In this document: in pieces, positions 44,909 through 53,013 of the stretch
Position numbering within the stretch: position 1 is the first letter of the stretch
How the letters are laid out: every line of letters begins with the position of its first letter
DNA from: MGBC114079 sp964531385
GTDB taxonomy: Bacteria; Bacillota; Clostridia; Lachnospirales; CAG-274
Direction of reading: 5' to 3'
NCBI GenBank assembly: GCA_964531385.1
Contig: CAZHGC010000013.1
Span: forward strand, 1-64,000
DNA length: 64,000 bases
Notes under the pieces: generated by a model
The model's input: the letters and a program-made list of their open reading frames with translations, nothing else
What the model was told of the DNA's origin: nothing
Database searches by the model: none
Program-made: the position numbers and the translations under genes

Positions 44909-46180
44909 TTATTTAATTTCGCTAATTCCGCCCATATAAGGAACAAGAACATCAGGAATTTTGATGCTTCCGTCTGCCTGTTGGAAGTTTTCAAGAATTG
45001 CCGCTGTTGTTCTTCCAACAGCAAGACCGCTTCCGTTTAATGTGTGAACATATTTAGCTTTGTCTTTGATGTTGTCTTTATATTTAATGTTTGCTCTTCT
45101 TGCCTGATAATCTTCAAAGTTTGAACAGCTTGAAATTTCAACATATCTTCCATAGCTTGGCATCCAAACTTCAATGTCATAAGTCATTGCCGAACTGAAG
45201 CCCAAATCTCCCGCACAAAGACGAACAACTCTATATGGAAGTCCAATAAGCTGTAAAATGTGTTCAGCGTCGTTTGTTAAGCTTTCAAGCTCTTGATAAG
45301 AATTTTCCGGCTTTGCAAATTTAACAAGTTCAACTTTATTGAATTGGTGCTGACGAATAAGCCCTCTTGTATCTCTTCCTGCAGAACCTGCTTCAGCTCT
45401 GAAACAAGCTGTGTATGCACAATGTTTGATAGTTAATTTGTTTCCGTCCAAAATATCATCACGATACATATTTGTTACGGGAACTTCGGCTGTTGGAACA
45501 AGGAAAAAGCCGTTGTTTGCAACTTTGAAAGCATCTTCTTCAAATTTTGGAAGCTGACCTGTTCCTGTCATACTGTCTCTGTTTACCATTTGAGGAGGGA
45601 AAACTTCTGTGTAACCATGTTTGTCAACGTGTGTGTCAAGCATAAAGTTTGTTATTGCACGCTCAAGCCTTGCCCCCAAACCTTTGTAAACCGTAAATCT
45701 TGTTCCTGTAATTTTTGCAGCGGTAACAGGGTCTAAAATATCATATTTTTCTCCAATTTCCCAATGTGGTTTCGGTTCAAAATCAAATTTTGTCGGTTCG
45801 CCCCATTTTCTCAATTCAATGTTTTGAGAATCATCTTTTCCCTCTGGAACGAGGTCATTTGGTGTGTTTGGAACGCTTAAAAGGAAATTTCTGATTTGTT
45901 CGTCAACATCTTTAACCTGAGCATCAAGTTCTTTAACTTTGTCGGAAATTGCTTTCATTTCGTTCATTAATTCGGTTGTGTCTTTGCCTTCTTTTTTAAG
46001 TGCAGGAATTTGCTTTGACGCAACATTTTGCTTGTTTTTAAGCTCTTCAACTTCACCAAGCAAAGCTCGTCTTTTGTTGTCAAGTTCAACAAAATTTTCA
46101 AGATGATATTCTTTATTTCTTTTCGCAAGAGCTTTTTTTATTCCGTCAAAATCTGTTCTAAATCTTTTTACATCTAACAT
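44909..46180 (-). CDS. serS: Seryl-tRNA synthetase
   Basis: A 423-residue class II synthetase that charges tRNA-Ser. The N-terminal long coiled-coil arm (about residues 25-105) is followed by the class II core: motif 2 in TACFRAEAGSAGRDTRGLIR and motif 3 in LNGSGLAVGRTTAAILENFQ. MLDVKRFRTD at 46180 is the family start, behind GGGAGG. The length is typical. No T-box element was found upstream, although the leader is about 150 bases. Confidence 0.97.
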   Translation of the reverse strand: MLDVKRFRTDFDGIKKALAKRNKEYHLENFVELDNKRRALLGEVEELKNKQNVASKQIPALKKEGKDTTELMNEMKAISDKVKELDAQVKDVDEQIRNFLLSVPNTPNDLVPEGKDDSQNIELRKWGEPTKFDFEPKPHWEIGEKYDILDPVTAAKITGTRFTVYKGLGARLERAITNFMLDTHVDKHGYTEVFPPQMVNRDSMTGTGQLPKFEEDAFKVANNGFFLVPTAEVPVTNMYRDDILDGNKLTIKHCAYTACFRAEAGSAGRDTRGLIRQHQFNKVELVKFAKPENSYQELESLTNDAEHILQLIGLPYRVVRLCAGDLGFSSAMTYDIEVWMPSYGRYVEISSCSNFEDYQARRANIKYKDNIKDKAKYVHTLNGSGLAVGRTTAAILENFQQADGSIKIPDVLVPYMGGISEIK

Positions 46181-46329
46181 TGTAAGTCCTCCCGTTAATT
46201 TAAGTTGCAAAAATTTGCCGAAAACAAAAATTGTTTGTTTCCAAGCTTAGTTTAAAGCAACACCGCATAAATTTAACAATTTTGGATAATATTTCTCTTT
46301 TGCGGCATTTCCTTAATCGATTATTTTTT

Positions 46330-46357
46330 ATTTTACCACACATAGAAAAAATTTCAA
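46330..46357 (-). promoter_or_regulatory. Probable serS promoter
   Basis: On the minus strand, TTGAAA (46352-46357) and TAAAAT (46330-46335) are 16 bp apart, giving a serS leader of about 145 bases. Confidence 0.55.
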
Positions 46358-46407
46358 CATTAATTGAAAATTATTTTTAAATAAATGCTTTAAAATTACA
46401 TTTGTTA

Positions 46408-46436
46408 TTGATTATTGATTTTTCTTCTGTTAAAAT
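46408..46436 (+). promoter_or_regulatory. Promoter of the copper-amine-oxidase-domain protein gene
   Basis: A -35 TTGATT (46408-46413) and a -10 TAAAAT (46431-46436) are 17 bp apart, 55 bp before the gene. Confidence 0.6.
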
Positions 46437-46490
46437 GAAAGTGATGAAGTTTTTGAAATATAAACATTTTTTAACTATGGAGGAGATAAA

Positions 46491-47423
46491 ATGAATTTTA
46501 AAAAATTTTCAGCTTTGGCTGTTTCGTTAATAAGTGCCTTTTTGTTTTCGACACCTTCTTTTGCCGAAAGCAACATAACAGTTAAACTAAACGGAGATGA
46601 AATTAATTTTGAAGACCAGCAAGCAGAAATTGTTAATGGCAGAACTCTTGTTCCGTTGAGAGGCGTTTTCGATTCAATGGGATTTGACGTTAATTGGAAC
46701 GACCAAACAAGAACTGCTGAAATTTCAAGCAGTCTTGCCGATATTTCCATGACAGAAAATATAAATCGCATAACGGCAAACACAAAAACAATCGAAATCG
46801 ATGTTGCTCCGCAAATTATAAACAATCGTTTAATGATTCCTCTTCGTGCTGTTGCCGAAAGCGTTAAGGCAACTGTTGAATGGGACGGAGAAACAAGAAC
46901 CGTTTCAATTTATTACACAATGGCAGACGGCGTTGATGAAACAGTTAAAAACGTTGGTCAGGACGAACAGCAATATTTAAAAAATTTAATTTCAATAATG
47001 GACGAATTGAGAACTGCGGCAGCCCCTTTGCAAGATGCTGTTTTGTGCAACATTGCAAACCTTGGCGACTTTTACAGTTCTCCGTCTCCAAAAGTTAGCG
47101 AAGAACAATATACTGCTCTTGAAGAGCCTTTAGACAAACTTTTAAAACTTGAAGCTCCAGAAAGTTTCTATCAAGCTGACGGCTGTGTTAAAGACTATGT
47201 CGAATTTATAAAAGAGCTTATAACTTTTTCAAGAGATAAAAACCCTAAAAACATTTATGACAGAGACAACGAAGAATTTGCTTCCGAAATGGAATATTAC
47301 AAAACTCGTTTGGAAGAGCTAAACGCCGATTTTGGAAATCATCTTCTCAAATATTTTAACGAAAACAAAGTCTTCTACGAAGGAATTTACGGCGATTATG
47401 TTTTGGATTTGCTTCTTCATTAA
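46491..47423 (+). CDS. Secreted protein with copper-amine-oxidase N-terminal-like domain
   Basis: A 310-residue secreted protein: signal peptide 1-25 (AFLFSTPSFA), then a copper-amine-oxidase-N-like domain at about 28-140 with its two signature repeats (NGRTLVPLRGVFDSMGFDV and NNRLMIPLRAVAESVKATVE). These small beta domains are common in Clostridia surface proteins and do not imply oxidase activity. The remaining 170 residues are helical and of no recognised family. GGAGGAG precedes the ATG. The function is unknown; it is probably a wall-associated or secreted stress protein. Confidence 0.8.
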   Translation: MNFKKFSALAVSLISAFLFSTPSFAESNITVKLNGDEINFEDQQAEIVNGRTLVPLRGVFDSMGFDVNWNDQTRTAEISSSLADISMTENINRITANTKTIEIDVAPQIINNRLMIPLRAVAESVKATVEWDGETRTVSIYYTMADGVDETVKNVGQDEQQYLKNLISIMDELRTAAAPLQDAVLCNIANLGDFYSSPSPKVSEEQYTALEEPLDKLLKLEAPESFYQADGCVKDYVEFIKELITFSRDKNPKNIYDRDNEEFASEMEYYKTRLEELNADFGNHLLKYFNENKVFYEGIYGDYVLDLLLH

Positions 47424-47499
47424 TAAATTTTAAAGTTTGACAACTTTTGGCTCTCTTGTTACTTTGAAATTTGTAAATATAAACAGGAGATTAACTCAA

Positions 47500-48882
47500 A
47501 TGGAAAAATTAAAACAACTTTTGGCAAAAACCAAAAATCAAGATTTAATATTAAACGGAAGCCTTTTAAAAGCGATATTGCTTTTAGCAATTCCGATAGT
47601 TATAAACAACTTTATACAAACTATGTATAATTTAACCGATTCATATTGGCTTGGGCTTATCGGCCCAAACCATATGGCGGCAATAACCCTTGTTTCTCCA
47701 GTTCAATCGATTGTTGTTAATTTTGGAAACGGAATAACTGTTGCCGGTTCAATTTTAATTGCACAATATGTCGGTGCGGGAGATATGAAAAATGGAAAAC
47801 AAATGACAATGCAAATTTTTGTCTGTTCAATGTTGTTTTCAATAATCTGCTCTTTGGCATGTTTTGTTGCAACGCCATACATTGTTGGCTCGCTTGGGGC
47901 AGAAGGCGATGTTTTTGATTACAGTGTTACATATCTTCAAATTGTAATTATGGATATGCCGTTTTTGTTTTTGATAAACCTCTACACCGCTGTTAATCAA
48001 GCTCAAGGCGACACTGTTAAGCCAATGCTTTTAAATCTTTCGGGAATGTTAATAAATATGGTTTTAGACCCTCTTTTCTTGAAAGAATTTGGTTGGGGCG
48101 TTGCCGGTGCGGCTTCCGCAACACTTTTGGCAAAAGTTCCCTGTGCAATAGTCGCTTTTATATTTTTATCAAAAAAGAAAAACCCTCTTGCACTTTCTTT
48201 CAAAGGCTTTCGATTTGACAAAAACAAGCTTAGCAAAATTGTTAAAATTGGACTTCCAACGGCAATTGGCGGAAGCACAATGCAACTTGGTTTTTTGCTT
48301 ATGAGCACAAACGTTTTGGAATATGGACCCCTTGCCGTTGCGGCATATGGAATTGGCAACAGAATTAACGGAATTATATCAATGCCCTCAACAGCAACGG
48401 GTTCTGCTGTTGCAACAATAATCGGTCAAAACCTTGGAGCCGGCAAAATTGAGCGTGCCGAACAAGCATATCGTCTTGCAAGACGAATTATTGTCATATT
48501 CCTTTTTATCGGCGGGTTGATTTTGTCAACCAATTTTGTTTCAACTTCAATTGTTAAGATTTTTTCCGAAGATTCAAAAGTAATCGGCTGGGCATCTGAT
48601 TTCCTTTCGATAATGGCTTTTTGCTGTTGGACAAACGGAATTCACGACACAACGAAAGGGCTTTTTCAAGGCTCCGGCCACACTTTAATTCTTATGTTTA
48701 TCGATGCGGCAAGGCTTTGGATTTTCCGTTTTGCAACAATTTACATCGGTCGAGAATGGTTTGGCTTGGACGTTGAATGTATTTGGTATTCCGTTGTTGT
48801 AAGTAATGCAATTTCCGCATTTATATTGTGGCTTTTGTATAAATTTAAACTTTGGCGTAAAAATGCGGTTAAAATAAATTAA
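47500..48882 (+). CDS. MATE-family multidrug/cation exporter
   Basis: A 460-residue integral membrane protein with about twelve helices in two similar halves. Family marks are AIPIVINNFIQTMYNLTDSY in helix 1, AQYVGAGDMKNGK after helix 2 and VATIIGQNLGAGKIERAEQA at the matching place in the second half. MATE proteins expel drugs or metabolites in exchange for Na+ or H+. I chose MEKLKQL at 47500, behind AGGAGA. The substrate cannot be inferred from context. Confidence 0.92.
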   Translation: MEKLKQLLAKTKNQDLILNGSLLKAILLLAIPIVINNFIQTMYNLTDSYWLGLIGPNHMAAITLVSPVQSIVVNFGNGITVAGSILIAQYVGAGDMKNGKQMTMQIFVCSMLFSIICSLACFVATPYIVGSLGAEGDVFDYSVTYLQIVIMDMPFLFLINLYTAVNQAQGDTVKPMLLNLSGMLINMVLDPLFLKEFGWGVAGAASATLLAKVPCAIVAFIFLSKKKNPLALSFKGFRFDKNKLSKIVKIGLPTAIGGSTMQLGFLLMSTNVLEYGPLAVAAYGIGNRINGIISMPSTATGSAVATIIGQNLGAGKIERAEQAYRLARRIIVIFLFIGGLILSTNFVSTSIVKIFSEDSKVIGWASDFLSIMAFCCWTNGIHDTTKGLFQGSGHTLILMFIDAARLWIFRFATIYIGREWFGLDVECIWYSVVVSNAISAFILWLLYKFKLWRKNAVKIN

Positions 48883-48967
48883 TTTGCTTGACTGATTGGC
48901 TTAACAGACGTTAATTGTAAATGATTGCTTTTCACAATTCTAACATAAAAACAAACTAAAAAAATTA

Positions 48968-49006
48968 GGCATAACAAAAAGCGAACACCGCCTTTAGTTA
49001 TGCCTC
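48968..49006. terminator. Hairpin after the MATE gene, relative of 251-289
   Basis: AGGCATAAC (48968-48976) pairs with GTTATGCCT (48998-49006) around an inner CGCCTTT-containing stem. T-rich runs follow on both strands. It shares 30 of 39 positions with the spoVG hairpin, and one stem pair has changed on both sides. Confidence 0.7.
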
Positions 49007-49040
49007 TTAATTTTTCACCCTCAAATTCACTCCAAAGACA

Positions 49041-49080
49041 AACAGCCAAAATCATTGAATTCCCAATGATTTTGGCTGTT
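49041..49080. terminator. Perfect 17-bp hairpin at the end of the acidic HTH gene
   Basis: 49041-49057 (AACAGCCAAAATCATTG) is the exact complement of 49064-49080 around a 6-base loop. The T-run on the minus side is weak (TTTGTCTTT). Confidence 0.65.
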
Positions 49081-49088
49081 AAAAAAAA

Positions 49089-49862
49089 TTATAAATCTTC
49101 TTCGTCAAGTTCAAACTCAAGGTCTACATCAGATGAAGAATCATCTTCAACATCAGGTGTCAAAACAATTGTCTTTGTCAATTTTCGTACATTTTTAATA
49201 ATTGAAATGACAAAATCAAGTTCTGTTGAAGTAAGCCCGTTTATAAGACTTACAGCCGTTGAAAGCTTGGTTCTGAGAATTGCTTCTTTTGTCTTTTCTG
49301 CCAAAACTTCTTTTTCCGAACGAATTAACGTTCCTGCCGGCTTAGTTATTAATTGGTCGAGAGTTATACTGAAAAATTCAGAAATTCGGCATAAATTTTT
49401 TATGCTTGTACCTCTTTGACCTCTTTCGATAAGACCCAAAAAGCCCGGTGCAATTGTAAGAATTTCGGAAAGTTCTTCAATTGTTAAATCTCTCTTTTGA
49501 CGTTCAAATCTAATGTTTGAACCAATGATTTTGTTATACTCGCTGTTGGAGATTTCTTTTCTTTTAAGAATTTCCAGCCTTTCTCTTGCTCTTCTTGTTT
49601 CTTCATCTTCCTCTTTTTCTTCATCATCTTCAATTTCTTCAATTTCGAATTCATCATCATTATCAATTTCAAATTCGTCATCGTCATCATCGTCAATCTC
49701 AAACGTTTCGTCCAACTCTAAATCTTCGCTTTTTTTAACCTCCTCATTAAATTCAGATTTTTCGTCAAGATTTTCAATAACATCAGAGTTATCTGCATTA
49801 ACGTCAGAATTTTCGATAATATCAACGTTGTCAACATTGTCTGTAAGTTCTTTATTGTCCAT
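49089..49862 (-). CDS. Helix-turn-helix (XRE/Cro) regulator with acidic N- and C-terminal tails
   Basis: A 257-residue protein. The first 100 or so residues are dominated by Asp, Glu and Asn, including runs such as IDDDDDDEFEIDNDDEFEIE. A basic stretch (RRARERLEILKRK) leads into a Cro/C1-type helix-turn-helix at about 115-175 (IRFERQKRDLTIEELSEILT, then FLGLIERGQRGTSIKNLCRI). A helical region follows, and the tail is again acidic (DDSSSDVDLEFELDEEDL). I chose MDNKELTD at 49862, after GGGGGA. Its leader holds a TTGAAAC/GTTTCAA palindrome, a candidate self-operator. Target genes are unknown. Confidence 0.82.
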   Translation of the reverse strand: MDNKELTDNVDNVDIIENSDVNADNSDVIENLDEKSEFNEEVKKSEDLELDETFEIDDDDDDEFEIDNDDEFEIEEIEDDEEKEEDEETRRARERLEILKRKEISNSEYNKIIGSNIRFERQKRDLTIEELSEILTIAPGFLGLIERGQRGTSIKNLCRISEFFSITLDQLITKPAGTLIRSEKEVLAEKTKEAILRTKLSTAVSLINGLTSTELDFVISIIKNVRKLTKTIVLTPDVEDDSSSDVDLEFELDEEDL

Positions 49863-49896
49863 AATATCCCCCAAGTCATTAAATTTATAGTGTGTT

Positions 49897-49971
49897 TTGA
49901 AACAATAAGCGGTTCGTTTCAATACAGATAGTTTCACGCAATATTATATAATTTTTTTGTACATTTATCAA
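49897..49971 (-). promoter_or_regulatory. Promoter and palindromic leader of the acidic HTH gene
   Basis: On the minus strand, TTGATA (49966-49971) and TATAAT (49943-49948) are 17 bp apart. Downstream, TTGAAAC (49897-49903) and GTTTCAA (49916-49922) form a perfect 7-bp inverted repeat with a 12-base spacer. The spacer contains AATAAGCGGTT, which is also found in the inverted repeat at 30052-30082. Confidence 0.65.
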
Positions 49972-49978
49972 GAACTTT

Positions 49979-50506
49979 TTAAAGAAATTTTTCGAGATAG
50001 TCAGAAAAATGGGATTTTTCGAGATTTTCCGCCTTATCGATAACAGTTGTATTTAATTCTTCTTTATATTTTAAAATTTTATTTGAAATTTCTTCGTCAA
50101 AGCTTCCCAAAATTTGAACAGCAAGAAGCCCGGCGTTTTTTGCACCGTTTATTGCAACCGTTGCAACGGGTATTCCGCCCGGCATTTGAACAATTGAATA
50201 AAGCGAATCAACACCGCTTAACGCTTTTGTTTTAACGGGAACGCCAATTACAGGGAGAGACGTTATTGCCGCTGTCATTCCCGGAAGATGAGCCGCTCCG
50301 CCGGCTCCGGCAATAATTATTTTCAAACCTCTGCTTTTTGCCGTTTCTGCATATTCATACATTCTTTTCGGCGTTCTGTGGGCAGAAACTATAGTTATTT
50401 CATATGGAATTTCAAATTGTTCCATAACCTTTGCAGCCTCCTGCATAACAGGCAAATCGGAATCACTTCCCATAATTATTCCAACAACAGGTTTTTCGTT
50501 ATTCAT
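49979..50506 (-). CDS. purE: N5-carboxyaminoimidazole ribonucleotide mutase
   Basis: A 175-residue class I PurE that moves the carboxyl group made by PurK to carbon 4 in purine synthesis. VVGIIMGSDSDLPVMQEAAK and TIVSAHRTPKRMYEYA are the family blocks, and AGAGGAAHLPGMTAAITSLP holds the active-site loop. I chose MNNEKP at 50506, after AAAGGAGG. purK lies 31 kb away on the other strand, and no other purine gene is adjacent, which is unusual. Confidence 0.96.
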   Translation of the reverse strand: MNNEKPVVGIIMGSDSDLPVMQEAAKVMEQFEIPYEITIVSAHRTPKRMYEYAETAKSRGLKIIIAGAGGAAHLPGMTAAITSLPVIGVPVKTKALSGVDSLYSIVQMPGGIPVATVAINGAKNAGLLAVQILGSFDEEISNKILKYKEELNTTVIDKAENLEKSHFSDYLEKFL

Positions 50507-50566
50507 TTTTGTTCCTCCTTTAAATTTTGACAATTTTCAAAAAACAAACTTGTCTTCTTTATTAAA

Positions 50567-52120
50567 TTAATTTTTTCGATATTCGGTAATTGAGTTTTTA
50601 TCCATATAGGCTTTTTTAGATTCCATTAAATAATTTATCGTTATATTTTGAATGCCGTAGTTTTTCAAAATATCTTTCAATTCAAATAAATCGTTATAAG
50701 TTAAATACGGATAATCAACCATAACGTTATTTGTTCCGTTATACATAAGAGCATAATTTAAATTTCCGTCGTCCAAAACCCATTTATTTTTTGTATATTC
50801 AATTCCTTTAAGCATTTTATCGGCAAGATTATAATATCTTTGGTCTTTTGTTTCATTGAAAAGATAATATAAGAAGTTCATTTCGTTAACTTGATGATTT
50901 AACGAAACGTGAGTTCGCTTGTGTGCTTCCTGTGAAGATGATGGTGCATAGTCTTCAACAAGATAGCCGTCATTAACGTCATAATGATTTTTTTCGGCGT
51001 GATTTAAAAAATATTCGGCATATTTTATTGCACCGTCCAAAAACGGCTGATATTGGTATCGATTATATGCAAAAATTAAGCTTATTGCAAAATCGGTTGA
51101 AAAACGTGTGTCATAGAAATTGCCGTTTATATCAAAATCTGACTTAAGCCATTGTGATGTTGGTCCTGTTGGCCAAAAACCTTCGCTATTTTGATTTTTC
51201 AAGCAAACGTTTGTCATTATATAGCCCAAATCCAAAGCGGCAAGAGTTTCGCCATATTTTGCAAATGATGAGCCTGTATAATTTGCCGGATGACGATAGA
51301 GAATGTTTTTGCCGGAAGGAATATAGTTTGACGGCGTTTTAAAATAATAACCGTCCCAAGACCAACGGCGTTCCTGTGAAAGGTCGTGAACTTTCAATGT
51401 GTTATAATTTTTTTGCTCTGTCCAATCTATAAGCTTGTTTGGAGACTGTAAACACCAAATTTCGCCAATTTTTGAAGAATCTTGCGGGAAAGAAAACGTT
51501 ATTTTATAAATTCCGCTTTCGTGAGTTATTGACAAAGGATATTCGTCTCCTGGCAAAATTTCAAGTGTATTGCTTGTGAACAAATTTTTATAAACAGCCG
51601 GAACGCTTATTATTGCACTGTTTGTGTCTGTGTTTATAAAAAACGTTGTTTTAACGTTTTTTATTTTTGCAAGGTCACTTGTTAGAACCCATTGTTTTGT
51701 TGTTGGGTCGATATAGCGAATTTCGATTGTGTTTCCAGGAAGCGTTATTGCCGAATAAAAACGTTTTCCGCTTACAGTTTCTTTAAAAATGTATCTTCTA
51801 AACCAATAGAAATCGCCGTTTTCAAAATATGTGTTTTGCTGATTGACAATACATTCGGCTTGTTCGCTTGTTTGAATTTCGTCATAGGCATTAATTGCAT
51901 AGCTGTCAGACTTTGCATCGCTTCCGTTGTTTTGCTGAGCAAGCGATGTATCGTTTAAATCTGTGTTTCCATAACTTGCCTGATAAACTTTTTTATATAA
52001 ACCGAGAGGTTCATCGGATTTAGGTTCATTTATTTGGGGCTCACCCGCAAATGCCACACTTTGCATAAAAATTGCTGCAACAAATGTTATAATCAAACTT
52101 TTAATTTTTTTCAATTTCAC
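50567..52120 (-). CDS. Large secreted protein with alpha-helical toroid-like C-terminus (D-glucuronyl C5-epimerase-like at best)
   Basis: A 517-residue protein with a signal peptide (about 1-25, ending SVAFA). Residues 90-270 look beta-rich (RYIFKETVSGKRFYSAITLP). Residues 280-500 look like an alpha/alpha barrel or toroid (LGYIMTNVCLKNQNSEGFWP, RFSTDFAISLIFAYNRYQYQ, HVSLNHQVNEMNFLYYLFNE). The last block reminds me of the C-terminal domain of D-glucuronyl C5-epimerases, but I cannot be sure. It may act on uronic-acid polymers, which would fit the nearby pectate lyase. The start is a GTG at 52120 after AAAGGA. The function is not established. Confidence 0.55.
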   Translation of the reverse strand: MKLKKIKSLIITFVAAIFMQSVAFAGEPQINEPKSDEPLGLYKKVYQASYGNTDLNDTSLAQQNNGSDAKSDSYAINAYDEIQTSEQAECIVNQQNTYFENGDFYWFRRYIFKETVSGKRFYSAITLPGNTIEIRYIDPTTKQWVLTSDLAKIKNVKTTFFINTDTNSAIISVPAVYKNLFTSNTLEILPGDEYPLSITHESGIYKITFSFPQDSSKIGEIWCLQSPNKLIDWTEQKNYNTLKVHDLSQERRWSWDGYYFKTPSNYIPSGKNILYRHPANYTGSSFAKYGETLAALDLGYIMTNVCLKNQNSEGFWPTGPTSQWLKSDFDINGNFYDTRFSTDFAISLIFAYNRYQYQPFLDGAIKYAEYFLNHAEKNHYDVNDGYLVEDYAPSSSQEAHKRTHVSLNHQVNEMNFLYYLFNETKDQRYYNLADKMLKGIEYTKNKWVLDDGNLNYALMYNGTNNVMVDYPYLTYNDLFELKDILKNYGIQNITINYLMESKKAYMDKNSITEYRKN

Positions 52121-52159
52121 AATAAAACAATCCTTTTCATTAAATTTTCATACCTTTAT

Positions 52160-52188
52160 AGTATAACATTATATTTATTTTATATCAA
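52160..52188 (-). promoter_or_regulatory. Promoter of the 50567-52120 gene
   Basis: On the minus strand, TTGATA (52183-52188) and TATACT (52160-52165) are 17 bp apart, 40 bp before the GTG start. Confidence 0.65.
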
Positions 52189-52286
52189 CTTTTCAAGCAA
52201 AAAATCGTATTTTTTAAAAAAACGCTCAAAAACTTTTCCGCCGAAAGAACTTTTTTATATTTCCTAAACCTTTTTTATTTAAAAAA

Positions 52287-52315
52287 TTGAAATGTTAAAA
52301 AAAATTTAGTATAAT
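52287..52315 (+). promoter_or_regulatory. Promoter of recX-TPR-dehydrogenase operon
   Basis: A -35 TTGAAA (52287-52292) and a perfect -10 TATAAT (52310-52315) are 17 bp apart. Confidence 0.75.
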
Positions 52316-52373
52316 AAAAAATATGCAAAACAAACGAACCCATTTTTTTGAAAATTTTTAAAGAGGTGTTTTT

Positions 52374-52988
52374 TTGAAAATAACAGACATTCAAAAACAA
52401 AAGCACAATTCAAAAAGATATTCTGTTTTTGTTGACGGCGAGTTTGCTTTTGGTCTTGATGAAATTGACGTTTTATATTATAAGCTTTTAAACTGTGACG
52501 AAATTTCCGAAGAAAAATTTAATTATATAAAAGAAAACGTTGTTTTTTCAAAGGCACGAGACGTCGCCATTAAATATTTAAGTTTTAAATCACGAACAGA
52601 AAAAGAAGTTGTTTTAAAACTTCGTGAAAAAGAGTTTTCCGATGATATAATCGATAAAGTTATCGAGCTTTTGAAAAAGTACAATTACATTGACGATTAC
52701 AGCTATGCGGGAAGTTTTCTTCGTGATAAATTTAATTTAAAAGGGTTTGGTTCAAACCGAATAAAATTTGAATTGAAACAAAAAGGAATTTCAAACGAAA
52801 TAATTGAACAAGTTTTTTTCGAAAACGAATTTGATGAAGCACAAAAAGCTGCCGAACTCATTGAAAGAAAATATGGCATTTGGGATTTTGACATTAAAGA
52901 AAAGCAAAAAATTGAAGGATTTCTTGCAAGAAGGGGCTTTTCTTTTTCAACAATCCGAGAGGCATTTAACATTATTAAAGAAAAATAA
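52374..52988 (+). CDS. recX: RecA regulator RecX
   Basis: A 204-residue helical-repeat protein that modulates RecA filaments. The RecX pattern is YLSFKSRTEKEVVLKLREKE followed by YNYIDDYSYAGSFLRDKFN, then GSNRIKFELKQKGISNEIIE. The N-terminus is extended with a small beta domain, as is common in Bacillota (KRYSVFVDGEFAFGLDEID). The start is a TTG at 52374 behind GAGGTG; no ATG fits. It lies 44 kb from recA and leads an operon with a TPR protein. Confidence 0.9.
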   Translation: MKITDIQKQKHNSKRYSVFVDGEFAFGLDEIDVLYYKLLNCDEISEEKFNYIKENVVFSKARDVAIKYLSFKSRTEKEVVLKLREKEFSDDIIDKVIELLKKYNYIDDYSYAGSFLRDKFNLKGFGSNRIKFELKQKGISNEIIEQVFFENEFDEAQKAAELIERKYGIWDFDIKEKQKIEGFLARRGFSFSTIREAFNIIKEK

Positions 52989-53013
52989 ATTTTAAAGAAT
53001 CGAGGCGATTTCA

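Noticed and set aside
46181..46490. T-box leader for serS
   Set aside because: The conserved T-box sequence and terminator/antiterminator pair are absent.
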